Positions 1 through 7,882 of a DNA stretch of 64,000 nucleotides are shown here, in pieces. A model generated the notes under the pieces. That model ran no database searches, had not been told where the DNA came from, and was given only the letters and a program-made list of their open reading frames with translations. The position numbers and the translations under genes were made by a program. Positions within the stretch are counted from its first letter, which is position 1; the number at the start of each line of letters is the position of its first letter. Source of the DNA: Agaribacillus aureus (GTDB lineage: Bacteria > Bacteroidota > Bacteroidia > Cytophagales > Cyclobacteriaceae). Where the stretch lies: positions 124,001 through 188,000 of the forward strand of contig JAUJEB010000010.1 in NCBI GenBank assembly GCA_030442055.1. The letters are read 5' to 3'.

Positions 1-136
<136 letters not shown>

Positions 137-157
137 TTAAATTTTTTGCGATAATAG

Positions 158-952
158 TTAAGATTGTTTTCTATCTGCGATGATGGCCATGGCTACACTA
201 ATGACGGCAATGATGACCGTAATCCAGAATGTGAGCGTTACTTCCGACCTAAACAGGGCCAGATACAACTGGGCACCCAGCACACCACCAACTATAGGGC
301 CCGCTATCGGTATCCAGGAATAAGCCCAATCGGAATGGCCCTTGCCGCTAATGGGTAAAAGAAAGTGTGCCAGCCGCGGGCCAAAGTCCCGTGCCGGATT
401 AATGGCAAAACCTGTGGTACCTCCCAGCCCAAAGCCAATGACCATGATCAATCCTCCGACGACCAGCGGATTAAGACCGTCGCTAAACTTGTTGGCTCCT
501 ATGAACAGCAATCCCAGAGTTAGGGTCATGGTACCAATCATTTCACTAACAAAATTGGCGGTATTGGACCGGATGGCCGGGGCGGTGCAGAATACAGCGA
601 GTTTGGCTGCCTGGTCTTCAGTATTTTTCCAGTGAGGTAAATAGTGGATCCATACAATGGCGCCTCCAATGGCTGCCCCCAGGACCTGCGCTAAAATGTA
701 ACCGGGAACAAGGTCCCATGAAAATTCACCCGCAGAGGCCAGGGCGATAGTAACCGCCGGATTGATATGGGCACCGCTGATGTTGCCAACAGCATATACC
801 GCAAAAGCAACGGAAAGACCCCAGGCCGCGACAATGACAATCCAACCCGAGTTTTCTGCTTTGGAGCCTTTCAACACCACACCACCGACTACGCCACCAC
901 CAAAAATGATTAATAACATTGTACCAATAAGTTCACCTAAATAAACGGACAT
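158..952 (-). CDS. glpF: Glycerol facilitator (MIP/aquaporin family) GlpF
   Basis: A 264-residue inner-membrane channel of the major intrinsic protein family, the usual length for GlpF. Both pore-forming half-helix signatures are intact: NPA at residues 64-66 (GAHINPAVT) and NPA at 185-187 followed by Arg188-Asp189 (INPARDFGPR). The aspartate after the second NPAR is the typical mark of glycerol-conducting aquaglyceroporins as opposed to water-only channels. About six hydrophobic segments are visible. It lies 15 bp downstream of the SSS symporter and 27 bp upstream of glpK, giving an operon order symporter-glpF-glpK. The gene supplies glycerol by facilitated diffusion, trapped by GlpK. Confidence 0.93.
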   Translation of the reverse strand: MSVYLGELIGTMLLIIFGGGVVGGVVLKGSKAENSGWIVIVAAWGLSVAFAVYAVGNISGAHINPAVTIALASAGEFSWDLVPGYILAQVLGAAIGGAIVWIHYLPHWKNTEDQAAKLAVFCTAPAIRSNTANFVSEMIGTMTLTLGLLFIGANKFSDGLNPLVVGGLIMVIGFGLGGTTGFAINPARDFGPRLAHFLLPISGKGHSDWAYSWIPIAGPIVGGVLGAQLYLALFRSEVTLTFWITVIIAVISVAMAIIADRKQS

Positions 953-967
953 AACAGATAGTTTTAA

Positions 968-2692
968 TTACAAAAATATTCCTACGACGATAGCAGTAAT
1001 AACTAATAAAAACAAGGAAAGCGTGCGATAATTTTTATACCATGGTAATAATTGCAAGGCTTTCGTTTCTTCGGTAAAAAGTTCTTTTTTATAGGTATAA
1101 TCTTTTACCTTGGCTGGGTCTGGAAGTGAGGTGGCTACACTCACCAACAAGTGGGTGAGGATGCTTAGCACAAATAGCAAATTGGCTTTCATCAGGAAGT
1201 GTAATTCATTGACAGCGGGAAACAGGTCATAAGCCTGGGAAAGAATCATCCCTATTGCGGCCGTGCCTCCGACTATCAGACTGACAATCGCACCGTGGCT
1301 GTTAACCCGTTTCGAGAATAATCCAAGCAAAAATGCAGAAACCACCGGCGGACTGGTGTAGGCGATCACCAATTGCAAATAGGCCCACAAAGAATCGCTT
1401 ACCTGCTCTATGTAGGGAACCCAAAGCGAAGAAAGTACCACCAATGTCAAGGTAGCAATCTGCCCGGCCCTGACCAGCTGTTTACTGGTCATTTCAGGCC
1501 TAAACTCTCTTATGAAATCCATGGTGATCAGGGTAGAGGCGGAATTGAATGTTGCTGAGACAGAGGACATCATGGCGGCGAGTAATCCGGCCACTACCAA
1601 CCCCAGCACCCCTGTGGGCAACAGTTGAAAAAGCAGCACCGGGTAGGTCAGATTGGGGCAGTCTGCAAGATTATTACACATGCCTCCCGACGCCAGCGGG
1701 TAATTAAGGGCTGAAATGTCGAGTTTATTAAATAGCAACAAGGCCAATACGCCGGGTACTACCATGATAAATATAACCGGGAGTTTCAACAACCCGGCAA
1801 ACAGCGCTCCCCACCGGCCGTGGTTTAAATCTTTGGCGCCCAGCACACGTTGTACCATAAACTGATTATTTGCCCAGAAATAAAAGCCCAGCAGCGGCAC
1901 ACCTGTGATCAAACCCCACCAAGGCATAAACTCGTCGTTGCCCGGCCGTACGAGACTAAAGACTTCGTTGGCGGTTTCCGGTATGAATTTGCCTTCCTCT
2001 GCGCGATTGCCAAAGTTGACTTCACCGGCGGCCAGCATAGCATCCAGTTTGCTCATCATGCCGTTCCAGCCGGCTCCCAGCTGATCAAACGCAAAATAGG
2101 TCAGCAGGCAGGAACCGATAATTAATAAGATAGCTTGTATTACTTCAGTTTGTATCACGGAATTTAATCCTCCCGGGATTGTATAGGCCGCTGCGGCCAT
2201 GGCGAGAATAATGATGATGGTGCTGGACGAAAAATCGGGAAACAAGAGCTTTAGCACAATACTGCCTACATATAAGCCGGCCGCTGTATCGACCATAACA
2301 TTTCCGACGATAGTAATGAATGAAAAATAATATCTTGAGCGCTTGTCGTATCGCCTTTCCAGGAACTCGGGCATGGTGTATACCCTGGATTTTAAGTAGA
2401 AGGGCAGGAAAAATATGGAGAAAAAAATCAATACAACCACGGCAAACCATTCGTAGTTATACACATTGATGTTGGTTTGAAAAGCATCGGATGCTAAACC
2501 AACCAACGTGGAGCTGGAAATGTTGGCGGAAAAAAGGGCAATTCCTACAATGGGCCAGGTCATGGTACGGCCTCCTAAAAAATAATCCTCCGAAGATTTT
2601 TGCTTTCCTTTCTTGATCCCGTAAACTACAATTCCCAGCAGATATGCCACAATGATCCCAAGGTCCAGTGGACTAAGGTTAAATGCCCCCAT
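968..2692 (-). CDS. Sodium/solute symporter (SSS/SLC5 family)
   Basis: A 574-residue integral membrane protein with about 13-14 hydrophobic segments, starting at ATG 2692 (MGAFNLSPLDLGIIVAYLLG). The N-terminal segment with DYFLGGRTMTW, the ANISSSTLVGLASDAF helix and GGLNSVIQTEVIQA match the sodium/glucose-cotransporter branch of the SSS family, in which the first and eighth helices form the Na+ site. Substrate cannot be read from the sequence; the sugar-transport branch of SSS is the closest by motif, and the operon with glpF and glpK (15 bp spacing) suggests a polyol, sugar or glyceryl-glycoside substrate. Two putative operator-like sites lie upstream (2870-2883 and 2921-2930). Confidence 0.88.
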   Translation of the reverse strand: MGAFNLSPLDLGIIVAYLLGIVVYGIKKGKQKSSEDYFLGGRTMTWPIVGIALFSANISSSTLVGLASDAFQTNINVYNYEWFAVVVLIFFSIFFLPFYLKSRVYTMPEFLERRYDKRSRYYFSFITIVGNVMVDTAAGLYVGSIVLKLLFPDFSSSTIIIILAMAAAAYTIPGGLNSVIQTEVIQAILLIIGSCLLTYFAFDQLGAGWNGMMSKLDAMLAAGEVNFGNRAEEGKFIPETANEVFSLVRPGNDEFMPWWGLITGVPLLGFYFWANNQFMVQRVLGAKDLNHGRWGALFAGLLKLPVIFIMVVPGVLALLLFNKLDISALNYPLASGGMCNNLADCPNLTYPVLLFQLLPTGVLGLVVAGLLAAMMSSVSATFNSASTLITMDFIREFRPEMTSKQLVRAGQIATLTLVVLSSLWVPYIEQVSDSLWAYLQLVIAYTSPPVVSAFLLGLFSKRVNSHGAIVSLIVGGTAAIGMILSQAYDLFPAVNELHFLMKANLLFVLSILTHLLVSVATSLPDPAKVKDYTYKKELFTEETKALQLLPWYKNYRTLSLFLLVITAIVVGIFL

Positions 2693-2869
2693 GTGTATGA
2701 TGAGTTAGGTTAAAAGCTGATGACAGTTTGAACATTGATCAAAATAAAATACACCCAACCAAATACTAAGGTTGGCAACAGTGATTATAACTTTGACCCC
2801 TTTTCCAATAATAAAAATAATTTTTAAATATTCATATGGAATATCTAGATATAATCAAAATATTCTATC

Positions 2870-2883
2870 GCAATCGATTGAAA
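2870..2883. promoter_or_regulatory. Putative LacI-type operator upstream of the SSS symporter
   Basis: GCAATCGATTGAAA contains the perfect 10-bp palindrome CAATCGATTG with a central CG, the layout of LacI/GalR-family operators. It matches 13 of 14 bases of GCAAACGATTGAAA in front of the second GH31 gene (33267-33280) and is close to the perfect palindrome GCAAACGTTTGC at 16293. It sits about 180 bp upstream of the symporter start. Function is inferred from the similarity among sites. Confidence 0.45.
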
Positions 2884-2920
2884 TTTTAAAATAAAAATAG
2901 GAGGCCTGAGAATTGGGCGC

Positions 2921-2930
2921 CAAAGCGCTC
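2921..2930. promoter_or_regulatory. CAAAGCGCTC element shared with the susC/GH31 control region
   Basis: The decamer CAAAGCGCTC, with the palindromic core AGCGCT, occurs here and identically at 16366-16375 in the divergent susC/GH31 control region. Cores of the form AAAGCGCTTT are typical LacI/CcpA-family half-site pairs. In both places it lies within 35-110 bp of a second CG-centred palindrome. A ten-base match could arise by chance. Confidence 0.3.
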
Positions 2931-2985
2931 ATACCACATTTTATCAGTTGTTATCTGTGGTGAAATACCAGGCAGGTGATTGTCA

Positions 2986-4371
2986 TCACGAAGCTGGCGA
3001 CGCCATTTTCTTTTCGGCATTTTCTGCGTCGCCTGTGGAGGTAGTAAGGTTATTAATAATAAATTGCCCTACCTTTTTACCCTGATCTACGCCCACCTCA
3101 CATGCGGGCATATAGTGAATACCACCATACAGACGGCTTATGGCTGCTTCGTTTGAAGCGTCATAAAAAGATTCAAATGTCCTGGGCGCCAACCCGTATT
3201 CTACCTCGGTGGAGTCTACAAAGTGAAAGTTGTCTCCAAACAAATGGGTTAGTGTCGTTGCGGCAGAAGCGGAGATGACGCTATGACCGCTGGTGTATTC
3301 CGGAAAAGGAGGTGTCTGCAACAAGGGTGCCCAACTTTCATCGATGTATTTATTGATAACTGTTTCGGGTCTTATCAGCTCACTGCGATATTTCTCGTCC
3401 CAGCAACTGATAAAGGCGTCGGCTAGCGCAATGGAAACCAGGGTGTAGGCCTCAACAGTTTGCATTAGATTGGAATTCCTTAACCTTGTAGCGATGGAAG
3501 TAATACCTATCCAATGGCCACCAGGGGTGATTTTTTTTGTGGCGAACATCACATGCCCCTGTTGATGGGAAACATAAGGATTACAATCCCAAAACTCCGC
3601 AATAGCTGACTGCTCCTCGGAAAGGTTTTTCCCTGTTTCATATACCTCCATTAGCTCTTTGTAAAACTGACTGCCTGTATTTAAGCTAAACGGCGTAGGC
3701 GGTTCAGGTATATATTGATTGGATGAGTCCAAAACAAATGTCCTTATTTTATTCCAATGTGGCTCTATGGCATCCATATAAGCCGGTGGCGTGGGCTGCC
3801 ATCTTGAAGAATCATCGTTAATACTAAATTTGGGAAAAGTTCTGGTTTGCTTATACCGGTCATTGTCGGCCCATGCAAGGATAAAATCAGCGACCTCGTC
3901 GCCATAGGCAACGGATCGTTTGAAAACCTTTTCAGATAACCCGGTATCCCGGTATTTTTGATAGACTTCTTCTATGAACTGGTCCATTTTATCTTCTGAA
4001 AAGATGAGTGCTTTGCCAACTGATAAAAATGCCTGAATGCTGGCCAGAGGAAAACAATATACCTCGCCTGGTTTGGGTTTTGGTATGTCGCTAAGCTCGT
4101 GAAGCTGCCCGGATAAGGAGCGGTAGCCGGGATTTTCATGAATAAGCACCTCATAAGCCGCGATGTTTGGATAGGCGTATATACGACTGGCTACGGGTGG
4201 TGAAAAAATATCATGTACGATGACGTCGGTAAGCTTTTTAAGCGATTGATGAAAAAGTTCCGGATTGGCCGCAGCCTGCTTGTCATATGCTTCCGGGTTA
4301 TGGCTGCAACTTATCAGACATAAAAAAGATAGCGTCAGCGTCAGTATTCTAATTGTGGCATTAGTTTTCAT
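2986..4371 (-). CDS. Vanadium-dependent haloperoxidase-type PAP2 lipoprotein
   Basis: A 461-residue member of the PAP2/vanadium haloperoxidase superfamily. The N-terminus has a lipoprotein signal with the lipobox LISC (Cys22), so it is probably anchored in the envelope. All residues that bind vanadate in vanadium haloperoxidases can be assigned by spacing: Lys327 and Arg334 (DEKYRSELIRPET), Ser361-Gly362-His363 (YTSGHS) and Arg413/His419 (SRLYGGIHY), with the same 7- and 6-residue gaps as the fungal chloroperoxidase. Known enzymes oxidise halides with H2O2; acid phosphatase activity is the alternative. It is last in the susC operon, 160 bp after the second VCBS gene; that gap carries a 16-bp palindrome, so it may also have its own promoter. 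Confidence 0.85.
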   Translation of the reverse strand: MKTNATIRILTLTLSFLCLISCSHNPEAYDKQAAANPELFHQSLKKLTDVIVHDIFSPPVASRIYAYPNIAAYEVLIHENPGYRSLSGQLHELSDIPKPKPGEVYCFPLASIQAFLSVGKALIFSEDKMDQFIEEVYQKYRDTGLSEKVFKRSVAYGDEVADFILAWADNDRYKQTRTFPKFSINDDSSRWQPTPPAYMDAIEPHWNKIRTFVLDSSNQYIPEPPTPFSLNTGSQFYKELMEVYETGKNLSEEQSAIAEFWDCNPYVSHQQGHVMFATKKITPGGHWIGITSIATRLRNSNLMQTVEAYTLVSIALADAFISCWDEKYRSELIRPETVINKYIDESWAPLLQTPPFPEYTSGHSVISASAATTLTHLFGDNFHFVDSTEVEYGLAPRTFESFYDASNEAAISRLYGGIHYMPACEVGVDQGKKVGQFIINNLTTSTGDAENAEKKMASPAS

Positions 4372-4443
4372 GCTTGAAACAGTTATTGGTAAAATTAGGG
4401 TTCCCGTGTTAGTATCACCGTAAAATTATATAAAGATTGATTT

Positions 4444-4459
4444 TATTTAACGTTAAATA
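4444..4459. promoter_or_regulatory. Perfect 16-bp palindrome upstream of the haloperoxidase gene
   Basis: TATTTAACGTTAAATA is a perfect palindrome with a central CG, 73 bp before the haloperoxidase start, in the 160-bp gap after the VCBS gene. It could be an operator for a dimeric regulator. As a hairpin it would have no loop and no T-tract follows it, so a terminator is less likely. Confidence 0.4.
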
Positions 4460-4531
4460 TGTCAATATTTAAGCTGATGCCTTTATAAATCCATGATTAC
4501 GGTAAAAAATAAGGCTTGGTAGCCAAAATAT

Positions 4532-7500
4532 TTAGTGTTCCACGGGCTGTATAATTTGAAGCCTGTCATTGTTTTTTACCCAAATCAGGCAATCGACATC
4601 TCCAATTTTAATTGATTTTATTTTGCGAACCTGGCCGCTTATGTTGAGAGAACCCACCGGGTGAACTGTCATTTGATTCGTTTCAGATATGGAAAGCAGG
4701 CTCCCGTAATTGGCGTCATACATTCCCATTTCGATATTGCAGTCATAAAAATTTCCACCCAGCACCACATGACTTGCCCCATCTTCAGGAGTTTGGAAAG
4801 TTACCGCTGACTCCAGGGTAGAAAACTGTAATTCATCCGGCAGGGGGTGCATCTTAAAATTCAAGGCCCCGTCGGTATTTTCAAAATAGGCGCTTTCAAG
4901 GGTATTGGCTTCCAGGGTTTCGGCAGTATTTAATTTTTCCTGCCCAAATATTTCTGGAATGGACGCTGCAGCCAAATCTTTTGAATACAAATACTTTTTC
5001 TTCAGGGAAGGTAATTGCTGGGTCAATTCCTGGTAATTGGCGAACGGAATTTCTTTACCTCCAAAAAAATAGGTAAGTATTTGTTCGATTTGCCCGTTAT
5101 CGTCAAAGTCTTCCACATAAAGCTTTAGCGGTTGCTCGGCCGTAGGTTTGAACTTGGTATTTTTGCCGATATTTCCGGCGATTAGATCAACATCTCCGTC
5201 GCCGTCAAAATCGTGAGGCAACACAAAATTCCACCATCCCTTGTATTTACCTACCTCTTTTTCGGTAAACCGCTCATTTTCATTTAAAAATATTTTGACA
5301 GGTTCCCACCCTACGGCCAGCACCAGGTCCAAATCACCGTCTTTATCCAGGTCAGTCCAGGTGCCGTCTTTCACTAAGCCTACCTTTGATAATGCAGGGG
5401 AAAGTTTTTCAGTGACATTTTCAAATTGGTTATTTCCCTTATTCAGGAACAAATAGGAGGTGGGTTTTTTACCGTAGTTCCAGGGAACAGCTCTTGCCCC
5501 AAAAAAGAAATCTACCAGCCCATCCTGGTTAAAATCTGCTGGAAGCACGCAGGAAGCGGTGAGGAAGGCATCTTCGAAGTACATTTTGTTATCAAAATTG
5601 CCTGTCCCATCATTTAAATAGATTCTTTGTTGCAAATACTCGGAATCGCCCCAATACTCGTTCCCACCGGCGGCGATTACCAGATCGAGGTCTCCATCAT
5701 TCTCAACATCGGCAAATACCGCATCCACGTCTTCAAAGGTGCTGTCGTTTGCGATGATTGACGGCGTATTTTCATTAAATGTGCCCCCTTTATTTTGCAA
5801 ATACAAAACACTTTTTCCTCTTTTTGATGAGCCTAAAAACAAATCCTCCAGGCCGTCGCCATTAACGTCTCCGACTGCCACCGCCGGCCCCTCGCGGGAA
5901 ACCATAAACGGAATGAGGCCTTCCCGGTTAAATTCGACAAAAGGATTTTCTTTGTGGGTAAAATCGATTCCAACATTTTCGGAAATATCCTGGAAGGCTA
6001 CCGGATAGGAGGGTGGTTGGTTTAGCAGATTATAGTTGAAGATTTGGAGATCCGGACGCCACTTAATCGTCCAAGGCTGGTTATAGGAAGGGTTTTCGAG
6101 GCTTTCGTAACTTTGATCAGGCCAAACTACGATGATGGAATCAACGGCAGCCGGATCCTCAATGCCCACGTTAAAACCCAGGGCAACGCTTGATTGATAC
6201 CCCCTGGTCGGATAGTTTTCGTAGACGATTTTTTCTTTCCCCTGGAATACCATCAGTGTGGCGCCAATGGCGTTTATATTTTCCCCTGGGCCCTGTAATT
6301 GTATGGATAAAAAATGCTTATTGTCCTGATTATTTTCAATGGTCAGGTTTTTATAGATAAATGGCTCATCCTGAATATTATTGACGATAATGTCCAAATC
6401 ACCGTCATTATCAAGATCTGCGTAGGTTGCTCCATTGGAAAAGGAGTTGACATTTCCTTTCACCAGTTGTTGCATATCTTCAAATTTCAGGTCCCTGGTA
6501 TTCCGGAAAAACTTGTTGGGTATTTTTATTTTTGGCATTTTTTCGATGACCGTGTTAAAGTCTTTATCTTCCACCATACCCATAATGGTTTGCCATTTGA
6601 TATCCTCACTTGACTTTCTGTAATTGGCATAATCGATGTCATTCATTCTTCTCGGTATGCCGTTGCTCACAAACAGGTCTTTATACCCATCCAGATCAAA
6701 GTCCATAAAAAGTGGCGCCCAGGACCAGTCGGTGGCGTAGATGTCGGAAAACAACCCGATCTCGCTGAAAGTGCCATCGCCGTTGTTTAGTTGGAGGTTG
6801 TTTCTGGCAAATTGAGGATTATATCCGTAACCCAGCTTAAATTGAAATATGCTATACGTATCTTCACCCAAAGAGCTTTTTAGAATGTACGGATCATAGG
6901 GATGCATGTCCAGGGAGATGAGCTCAAGCTGGCCATCATTGTTAATATCGCCAAAGTCGACACCCATTGAAAACCGGCTGGTATGCACCATGCTTTCTGT
7001 CAATACCTCTTTGAAGGTTCCGTCTTGCTGATTGATGTATAAATAATCATTTTCGTGGAAGTCATTGCCAATATAAATGTCCGGCCAGCCATCGTGATTA
7101 AGGTCGCCGGTCACAATACCCAGTCCATAGCCAACCACGGTACTATTGATATTTGCCTGTGGGGTAACATCAACGAACTTACCGTCTTCATTTTTCATTA
7201 ATTTATCTCCGGAAGTGGGGTGCAATGTTCCCTGGAATGATTTTTTCTGTCCAAACGTACCATTCTGGTGTAAAGAATGGTTCAGTTGATACATATCGAG
7301 ATCCCCATCAAGGTCATAGTCAAAAAATGCTGCCTGGGTAGCAAAGCCGACTAAATCTAATCCATAATCGGCTGCCTTATCCTCAAAACGAGGAATGCCA
7401 TTTTCAACCCCTGCGCAGACGTATAATTGATTTTTGCCGGCGATGGATTTATAGTTCCCAATTTGATTGACATAAATATCCAGCAGGCCGTCATTGTTGA

Positions 7501-7882
7501 TGTCAACCACACAAGTTCCGGTTGTCCACCCTTCCTGACCGGTCATCCCGGCTTGCCGCGTGATGTCCTGAAATTTGAAATCGCCTTTATTTAGAAAAAG
7601 CTTGTTTGATTGATTGTTACAGGTAAAAAACAAATCGATCAAACCATCTCCATTAAAATCACCTGCCGCAACACCCCCTCCGTTAAAAAAATACATATAG
7701 CTAAAAACGTTGAACTCCGAGTGTTGTACGGGCATATTTTGAAAATCCAGTCCGGTAACGTCTTCTCTCAGTAATTGGAATTGATAAGTTGTTTCCTGTT
7801 TTTCAGCGCACCCAAAAAACAGGAGCGCCGGAAACAGTATAAAGATAAGCCGTGTCTTATGGTAAATTGTTCTTATTTTCAT
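4532..7882 (-). CDS. FG-GAP/VCBS repeat and ASPIC/UnbV lipoprotein (B)
   Basis: A 1116-residue predicted surface or periplasmic lipoprotein (lipobox FFGC near residue 25). It carries many Ca2+-binding FG-GAP/VCBS blades, visible as DxNxDGxxD loops such as DFNGDGLIDLFF, DINNDGLLDIYV, DLNHDGWPDIYI and DLDKDGDLDLVL. A central ASPIC/UnbV-like segment (about residues 540-600: IGATLMVFQGKEK, then VDSIIVVWPDQS) separates two blade clusters, the second opening with REGPAVAVGDVNGDGLEDLF. Such propellers are generally adhesive or ligand binding; no catalytic site is recognisable. The start overlaps the end of the preceding VCBS gene by 26 bp, suggesting translational coupling. Placed after susC/susD, it could act as a surface glycan-binding protein, which is inference. 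Confidence 0.88.
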   Translation of the reverse strand: MKIRTIYHKTRLIFILFPALLFFGCAEKQETTYQFQLLREDVTGLDFQNMPVQHSEFNVFSYMYFFNGGGVAAGDFNGDGLIDLFFTCNNQSNKLFLNKGDFKFQDITRQAGMTGQEGWTTGTCVVDINNDGLLDIYVNQIGNYKSIAGKNQLYVCAGVENGIPRFEDKAADYGLDLVGFATQAAFFDYDLDGDLDMYQLNHSLHQNGTFGQKKSFQGTLHPTSGDKLMKNEDGKFVDVTPQANINSTVVGYGLGIVTGDLNHDGWPDIYIGNDFHENDYLYINQQDGTFKEVLTESMVHTSRFSMGVDFGDINNDGQLELISLDMHPYDPYILKSSLGEDTYSIFQFKLGYGYNPQFARNNLQLNNGDGTFSEIGLFSDIYATDWSWAPLFMDFDLDGYKDLFVSNGIPRRMNDIDYANYRKSSEDIKWQTIMGMVEDKDFNTVIEKMPKIKIPNKFFRNTRDLKFEDMQQLVKGNVNSFSNGATYADLDNDGDLDIIVNNIQDEPFIYKNLTIENNQDNKHFLSIQLQGPGENINAIGATLMVFQGKEKIVYENYPTRGYQSSVALGFNVGIEDPAAVDSIIVVWPDQSYESLENPSYNQPWTIKWRPDLQIFNYNLLNQPPSYPVAFQDISENVGIDFTHKENPFVEFNREGLIPFMVSREGPAVAVGDVNGDGLEDLFLGSSKRGKSVLYLQNKGGTFNENTPSIIANDSTFEDVDAVFADVENDGDLDLVIAAGGNEYWGDSEYLQQRIYLNDGTGNFDNKMYFEDAFLTASCVLPADFNQDGLVDFFFGARAVPWNYGKKPTSYLFLNKGNNQFENVTEKLSPALSKVGLVKDGTWTDLDKDGDLDLVLAVGWEPVKIFLNENERFTEKEVGKYKGWWNFVLPHDFDGDGDVDLIAGNIGKNTKFKPTAEQPLKLYVEDFDDNGQIEQILTYFFGGKEIPFANYQELTQQLPSLKKKYLYSKDLAAASIPEIFGQEKLNTAETLEANTLESAYFENTDGALNFKMHPLPDELQFSTLESAVTFQTPEDGASHVVLGGNFYDCNIEMGMYDANYGSLLSISETNQMTVHPVGSLNISGQVRKIKSIKIGDVDCLIWVKNNDRLQIIQPVEH

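Noticed and set aside
2755-2775. CCAACC/GGTTGG 6-bp hairpin before the SSS gene
   Set aside because: Stem is short and AT-rich surroundings make it unremarkable; not listed as a terminator.
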